This document shows positions 57,072 to 64,000 of a DNA stretch of 64,000 nt, piece by piece (the stretch's first letter is position 1; every line of letters begins with the position of its first letter). The stretch comes from Zygnema circumcarinatum. Its lineage: Eukaryota; Streptophyta; Zygnematophyceae; Zygnematales; Zygnemataceae. Both the position numbers and the translations under genes were made by a program. Location: assembly GCA_037447605.1 (NCBI GenBank), contig CM074811.1, forward strand, positions 1,447,027 to 1,511,026. Reading direction: 5' to 3'. A model generated the notes under the pieces. It worked only from the letters and a program-made list of their open reading frames with translations. It was not told where the DNA came from and ran no database searches.

Positions 57072-59485
57072 AGTGGCAGGAGTCTTGCTGTGGGCCGTTA
57101 TTGGTGGCTTCGTTCAGAAGGTGGGAGAAGGGTGTGTGCTTGTTTGAACAGGGATATATGTAATTTAGAATGTGTTGCACGATCGCAGTTAGGTAGTATA
57201 GTTTTGCTTTGGAACACAGCCATTTATTTATTTATTGCTGTTTATGAAGTAGGAGCTTCGATTTAGACATGTAAATATCTAGGGAAAGCATCCACCTTTG
57301 GAGCAGTCCATTCCAGAAGTTACAGTTTTCTTGGCTATTTCTAATTGCAGAGGTGTTGAAATGACTTGGCTAGAACGAAGTCAAGTAAGGAAGTAAAGCT
57401 CTGCTACAAGGTAATGCGAATCTCTGTCAAGGTTAAGTCGTTGTGTCAGCATTAGTAGAGGAGAGGTGATTCGTATTCTGCTACCTGATTGTTTGTATGT
57501 GGTGGGCTGCATGTGCAGACTGGATCGGATGCAAATTCTGTGACAGAACCGCATCAGACCTCTGCCCTCACAGCATAGATCACAAAGATCAGCTTTTTGG
57601 ATTGCTCCCAACAGTGACTTGGCTTTGATGATATTCCGTATTGGTTCACAAGCTGTTGTGAAGCTTGTGATCCGTGCGATCAAGGGAACTTTCGGAATGT
57701 TTCGGTTGTTGTTTCGAAACACGGCAGGGTTCAAAACTCGAAAACAATTACGACTGTCCTTTTGGGATCGGAACTTCTTTGGAGAGGCACAAGGCAACAG
57801 AAGGGTTTGTGCAAAGCCAGAGCTGTAGTTCCGGTTATGTGTTATCGCTTCCTGCACAATGGTGCCTCCTTCAGTCAAAGCTTTTGATAGCTCCTTCCTT
57901 TCAGGCTGTAGGACGTAACCGTCGATTTGAAGGTGGATCCATTTTGTTGCTACTGCTGCTGGGCATGGAGACACACCAGCAGGTAGTTGGATCGGTGATG
58001 TTTTGAACTCTACCAGTAGACTACTCTGTATGATAAGTTGGGATTGGGGTGGTTCCCAGAAAGCTCATTTTAAAAAGATCCTGGCGCGCTAGGCTAGGCA
58101 CGCTCCATGAACTGAATCTGCTGCCACTAGGAATGTTAGCAGTGTCGAGTATTATAGTGGGGGTGGGGATTTGGCAGAATGTTGTCTGGACAAACACAGA
58201 CGGTGTGCTCTTTCTAAATAGAAGACTTCGCTGCCTCGGGTCTGTGAGTGTACCTGGTTTGAACATGCGCAGACTGGCAGCCCCTGCGGACTGCGTACTG
58301 GCTTTCGTCATTTTGCCTTATGGGTCGCCGTTATGGGGATAGCATGCCCACCTGGTGTGGGCTGCTTGAGGGCATGCATGCATGCATGCATGCATGCACA
58401 ACAACAACAAAACCTTCTAACTAATGGTTGGTTGGTCCAGAACCCGAGTTGTCATCTCTGTCAGCATCAGCGCCGACTTCAGCTATCGCATTGCAACCAT
58501 CCGATATTGCAATTCGGTCGACCATGGCCAACCATTGACGTGAGACACCTCGACTTTTCGCCAACCCTTGGCGAGCCAACGGTTGGCGTCGCCCAACGAT
58601 CCGACCTGTGTTGCGCTGTCCCCGGCCGGTCCCCTGTACGGTCGTACGGCTCCGCTGCGAGGTCAAACTACCGCACGTGTGGCCCCTCCTGCACTTGCGA
58701 GAGTGACGTTACGTGACGTGACCTGATGCGCCCGCCAGTGGCGCCGCACGATGACGCGCCCTCGCGCTGCCGTCGTGGCGGCCGCAATTCGTGGAGCCAA
58801 TCAGAGGGTGCCGTGGGAAATGAAGCGGAAAAAAATTCAATGATTGCAATGGCGGAGCAGCAGCGGAGAGTTCCGTGCCCTCGTGCGCGCTCGAGGGTTC
58901 GAACCCGCGACGGGCCGCCCCCGCGCAACCGCAATCCAACCGTTGGCGCGGCCCGGACGTGGCGGCTCCTGGACGCTCCCGCGCACGTGGCGGCACCTCC
59001 GCCGCCCGCCCTGCGCGCGCCGTGCTTGCGCTCCGTGCTGGCCCGAGGGAGGGCGGAAGAGAGGGAGAGAGAGGGAGAGAGAGGGAGAGGAAAGAAAGGA
59101 ACGAGAAGTAAGGAGGAGGAGCGCTTTTGGTTCGGGCTGCAAGATTAGGGTTGAGTGGAAGGCAGGGCGCTCCGAGGCAGTCATAGGAGAGTTTTGCGCG
59201 GCAGGAAGGCATATCCTGTAGTTGTTTCGAAAGCTGAAAAAGAAACGAGTTTCGTGCATATTGTCGCAAGCTGAAGCTGCTGTTGTGCGCAAGAACCGTC
59301 CTGTTGCGGCTTGTTGCTTGAAGTTCCTAGTGTTGTTGCGCCATGCCTTGGAGGGACAGTCCCTCCGCAAACTTTCATCGGAATATCTGTCAAACAAACT
59401 TGCAAGTTCGGTGCTTGGATGCGGGAACGTTCTTCAACCTGCTCCTCCTCTAGCCGCCTCGTGAATGTCAGAGTAGAAGCCACCC
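57072..59485. other. Intergenic region and upstream region of formin 2
   Basis: No gene is supported in 57072-58700. An ATGC tetranucleotide repeat lies at 58373-58398, followed by an ACA repeat. ACGT-core motifs (TTACGTGACGTGACC) occur at about 58709, and a GA-rich tract lies at 59060-59120, both within the likely promoter and 5' UTR of formin 2. Open frames on both strands here are GC-rich shadows. Confidence 0.4.
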
Positions 59486-62400
59486 ATGCCGGAACCTCCA
59501 AAGCAGGGGAGGCGGAGGCGGTTAAGATTCTTTCTTTGCTGCTTTCGGCCTCAGGTCAAAGATGACATCAAGGAGCAGCCAGAAGAGCCTCCGCCACCGC
59601 CTCCCCCGCCTCGCCCTCCTCCTCCGCCTCCTCCTCCGCGACCACCCGGCCCTCCTCCCCCACCCAAGGGAGGAGGGCCGCCGCCACCCCCCGTGAAGAA
59701 GTTAAATGTGCGGCATTTGCAGTGGAAGGGCCTTAAGGACGCCGATCAAGACAGCCTATGGGCTCGGGACGCCTTGTATGCTCGTTTCCTTCTGCTATGT
59801 TTTTTTATTAAGAGAGTATGACAGGAAGTGTATCAATCTTTTTTGACTGAGGTCATGGCAAATCATTTTGTTCCGATGTTACTGCCGTTGGGACTTCGTT
59901 TGTCTCTGGAACAGGAAGGGGAATAGAGGAGACCATGTGTGCTGCGTAAGGGGTAGAATTATTCACATTGTGTACAATTTTAGGCATTAGTGGTGCATCA
60001 TGTCTTCCGCCACTCTAAATATTACAGGACTCTGATGGTTGAAGCGAAAGTTGTAGGGGGGCAGTGAAGGATACATAGCACGTGATCCCTTCCTAACGAC
60101 AACGAGGCAGCGTTGTTTGTTTATGCCTCCTTTATGCCTGTTTATTGCTTGCCTTTGACACAATTTCGTTCACAATACGGATTTAGAGACTATCGCCTAT
60201 CCATGTTCTCTCACAGGGCAGGTCGTCGCCTATCTAGTTATCTAGTGCCAGCGTGAGTGAAGAGACTTGACTGTTCAAGAAAGGGTTTCGTTCGTTGTCC
60301 TCAGTGTTTTAGCTGTATTCATGCTATTGTGGCTTGAAGAGTCTCAAACACTCTATCGACGACCAAATTTGCCTTTTATTAGAAAAAGTTAATATGTGAA
60401 GTATGGAAGAGCGGTTATTGAAGCTGAGCCGTAGAAGGGAAACCTCACCTGACGGCTTGATTATGTGCTTGTCTGAGGAGCCAGGGATCTTGACCTGGAT
60501 GAGGAGGAATTGCTTGACGTTTTCGGGACTAAAGTAGCTCCTAAGCCAGTTCAAACAAAGACTGCAAAACCTAAAAAGACGGTGGTCCGCTTGGTAAGCC
60601 GTGCAAAGCTTTAATCGTCAGTTCGTAATGGTTGTTCCTTTCTTTAGTGTTCTTACTTGGAAAAATGCTACTTGTTTGGCTTGCGAAGCCTGCAGCCGGG
60701 GTAGAATTGTTTGTGGTTGTTTACTTGTTAGTAATGGCAATCTTTCAAACTATTGTTAAGGCAGAACGAGGCAGCTGTTTCTCTTTCCGCAACAAGCTGT
60801 TATTACAAAAAGCCACCTTCACATGCCCTTTGTGCACCACACTACTGCATTAGTTGGCCAGAACCTTGTTTTGGCCTACTATACTGAATTGCTGGCCCTG
60901 TCAGACTTGTGAATGCTTTAAGCTATTCATTCGCATGACTTTTGTAGCTCGTTATGTGTACGCCGACCTGACAGAAAATATGTGGAACCTCAGCACTCTT
61001 TGAGTTGGGCTTGAAGGACAGTAAAATCCCGAATTTAGTACAGGAACACATCATTGGGCTGTCGAAAGTTGCTGTCTTGCCAGAAGTTTTTACTGCCTGA
61101 CACAATTCGTCGTTAAATGCAGCTCGAGTCGAAGAAGGCGCAAAATTTGGAAATTGCGACGAAGTCATTAAAACTAGAGCCTGCAGAGCTGGTGGTATGT
61201 TGCACAGGCGTCAACTCTAACCATCTAATCAGCGTTTATCGGATGAGAACTCAATTGGAGCTGAAGGCTTTCGCTAGAGATTTTGGCACTGTATGGACAA
61301 ATGTAGACACAGTATTCTGCTTGTAGCTCTGTTAAGAAGAATGCACAAATGTAGATTTCAAAGAAATGCTGGGTTTTTTTGTCGTTTATTGTGTTTCCAG
61401 CTGATAGCATGGATCCATCAAATCGTTGTTGTACTTTACTTAAGTTCCTACAGGTTGTGTAGCTTGTTACTGGGGCAGAAGAGTATGCTTCTACGGGAGG
61501 CATGCTGGTCTCATGCCAATGAAAGCTTGGGCAGGTTGCTATCTTGAGAGTCGACACAACGATTCTGGGAGAGTTGTCGGAGAGTCTGGTTGATGCGCTT
61601 CTGAAATACAGCCCTTCAAAAGACGAGGCTGCAAAACTGAAGGTGTGTCATTTACTGAGACTTTGACTTATATTAAGTTCTTCAAACGGGGCAAGGCATT
61701 GTGCATCACCGCGTTGGGTTGGGCTTGTCGTCTATGAAACCATGTGGATATACTGCCGAGGTGGAGGAATCCCTCATGAAATTGATCTCAGAAATGTCTT
61801 CCGAAATCCATTATGGCAACAGTTAACTATAGCGTATTGGCTTTGGCTTAAGTTCAAGACAATTCGACTGTAACTCACTCAGGATAACTATTGCTTAGCT
61901 CAGAATCTAGCTCGTCTTTGCAAGTTTTCCTACTTTTGATCCTGCAAGACTTGGTTGGAGCCTACAATCTGCAGACTTCCCCGTTGATGCCTTCGGCGTT
62001 CATACAATGCACCTTAAATGCTGATGCCGCTGTATGAGCAGGATTAGCTGTCGACATGTATGACATTTAAATTGATGTTTTTTTCTTGAGAAAGAACCTG
62101 TACTTAAGAGCTTACACCTCTCGCCGAGTTGGGAGCAGGAGTACAAAGGTCCTTTTGAAGAGCTTGGGCCTGCCGAGCAGGTGAGGTCATTTCGTTGCTT
62201 TTTCATATACACACTATGTAAGCACTCTTGGCAGTCGCACGCTACACGAACAAAGCGAGTCTCAGTCATTCTTTGAAGCAATTGCCTTGTAGCAACTGCT
62301 TTCGGTAAACTTGTGTAGAATACTTTGTTCCAGAACAGTCAGTACTTGGCAGAATCGAAAAGAGACTCATCAGTCACCTACAGCCTGGGTTTCTAATTCC

Positions 62401-64000
62401 TTGCTGAGAACTCCTCCTTTACCGGTTCTCCAGTCGTATACTTTGCCTGCATGATAACTTGTCTTTGCGTTTGTCTCTATCAGCAAAGGTAAATCAGAGT
62501 ATTTGTGTGTACGTGGTGCTTTAGACGGTCGAGGTCTTACGAACTCAGTGTCTTTGTCTTAGCAGAATTCACATACTTTATTGTTGTGTTTGCAGCTATG
62601 GCTTTCCTTAATTCCTGTGGTGCGGCTTGAGAAGAAGCTCCGTGTGCTTCGTTTCCGAAGTTTCTTGGCTGAACGGGTGAGGACGTTTCTCGTATTGCAA
62701 TTGTGTTTCGCCGAGGTTATGAGCTCTCTTCTGCAGATACTTCGGTATCGAATTAACTTTGAATAATGCGCAAATATCTTCAGCTAGAGCAGTTTCTTGT
62801 AATGATGGTTGTCACCTACGTGGTAATGGGGCATGCGTCACTACGGGCCGGTGCAGTTTCGCCGTTGAATTGCGGATTAATGATGATGATGTTGCTTCTA
62901 ATATTTGTGCTTTTGGATTGCTTTTGATTGGCGACAGGCTCGTCCTGTAGAGGACAAGATCAAGTTCGTGATTTCCATGTCTCAAAAGGTATGTGGCTAC
63001 ATCACTGCAGTGATCGTTTCCAGACGTGAGCATGCTTTCAGAGCCTCTTTAGAATTGTAAAATCACCAAGTCTCAATCGAGTATAGTTGTCCTAACTTGT
63101 CGAAATGGGCCATATTCTCGGTCACAAGTACGCGTCACATCCTTTCTGGTGATTTTTTTGCATATTATTTAGCCTTCACCACTCCATACTAGACACGATT
63201 TAAAGCATATTTGATGGAAGCCCTCAAGCACTTTTGTGGCGGTTCAGTCATACCTGCAAGCCTTCAAATAGCTTGCTAACTGAAAGGATTCCTAGCTGAA
63301 AATGCTTTTAAGCATGCAATTTGTGGCGTATTTCATCGTCGGCTATATAAATTCTGCCTGCATGAGCATATAGACCTTCTTGCTTCATGCATACGATAGA
63401 TTTGCAAGCTTAGTCTGGTCTCTCTTGCGTTGATCTTCCTCAGTTGTGTCAGCCTGATGGGCTTATTGCGAGAGACTACTGTGAGTGAGAATCTCTTCTC
63501 AACTAGCATGCTCATCTGCTTGGAAGTTATCTGATCAGCCCCCTCGCTTCTTTGCAGGTGCAAGGCTCCCAGAAGTTGCCGGCAGTTCTTCGCGTGGTTC
63601 TTGCTATCGGCAACAAGCTGAATCAGGGAACAAACAGAGGTTTGCCTCCAAGCAACCGGTAGTGTGTTTCAGGCTTGCCTGCGTACAATGGGGAGGGGGG
63701 AAAGGAAGGGGGAGGGAGGTGTTGTAAGGGGGGCTGGGGGGGAGGGTGGAGAGAGAGGATAAGGACGAATGGCTGAGACTGTTACATGAGTTACACGAGT
63801 ATCATGTGTTACATGATACTGAGTTGCATGCCGAGTTTTCCATAGCTGGCCCTTTGTCGTCCAAAAGTTGCCCTCTAAGTATGTCTGCTTATGCAGCAGA
63901 TTAGAGCCAGACCAAAGGCAGGGAATTCGTTTTAAATGCAGTTCTGCCCCTAATTTGTGAGCCGGTTTTGACATACTGCATCTCGTTCAGTACTAGGACC
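59486..64000 (+). CDS. Formin 2 (FH1-FH2), 5' eight exons, runs off the window
   Basis: Exons 59486-59775, 60485-60593, 61123-61194, 61535-61642, 62139-62180, 62596-62676, 62938-62988 and 63558-63639 (or to 63660) are in phase. Exon 1 encodes a short basic start (MPEPPKQGRRRRLRFFLCC), a compact polyproline FH1 and the opening of FH2. The rest covers FH2 up to IGNKLNQGTNRG. Exons 3 to 8 have the same lengths as in formin 1 (72, 108, 42, 81, 51 and 82 bp), with residue matches such as KKAQNLEIA, ELGPAEQ and VLRVVLAIGNKLN. Unlike formin 1 it has almost no N-terminal region. A 3' splice-site-like CAG precedes GTCAAAGATG in exon 1, so a different upstream first exon is possible. The 3' half of the gene is outside the window. 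Confidence 0.85.

Overview
This window reads as nuclear DNA from a plant-lineage eukaryote, most probably a streptophyte (charophyte) alga. The genes are split by many GT-AG introns. A RING ligase of the plant RHF2A type and a receptor-like-kinase fragment point to streptophytes, and a Ty1/copia element carries the plant-type initiator-Met-tRNA primer site. One gene, a prolyl hydroxylase fused to a GlcNAc-transferase, belongs to a pathway described in protists and not known from land plants, which argues against a seed plant. The species cannot be named from the sequence.

Layout. 627-10092 (-): a large formin of about 1845 aa in 14 exons. 10901-11384: a Tc1/mariner-type MITE with TA target duplications. 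About 11930-22946: 11 kb of hexamer-based satellite in 42- and 48-bp blocks. 23252-24818 (-): a five-exon HIT-family gene whose second intron looks like a U12 AT-AC intron. 26084-30265 (+): a five-exon gene joining a PHD/EGLN-like prolyl 4-hydroxylase to a Skp1-type GlcNAc-transferase. 31092-33865 (+): a two-RRM, glycine-rich hnRNP A/B-like protein in six exons. 35074-36057 (-): remains of a receptor-like kinase, cut off by a 27-bp minisatellite (36056-38724 and 44275-44775). A complete Ty1/copia element (38725-44274, target duplication CCGAC) sits inside that minisatellite.

45590-47880 holds a CTG microsatellite and three copies of a repeat with a tRNA-like core. 47970-57071 holds a tandem partial duplication of an RHF2A-like RING E3 gene. 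The upstream copy is truncated and runs in frame into gag-like sequence with a CCHC knuckle; the downstream copy is complete. 59486 to the window end (+): the first eight exons of a second formin. Its exons 3-8 match the first formin in length and phase, so the two are paralogues.

The working genes concern actin assembly (two formins), ubiquitin ligation (RHF2A-like), RNA binding (hnRNP), nucleotide-phosphoramidate hydrolysis (HIT) and probable oxygen-linked modification of an SCF subunit (P4H-GlcNAcT). Exon limits were set by hand from splice motifs, reading phase and family similarity, without transcript data.
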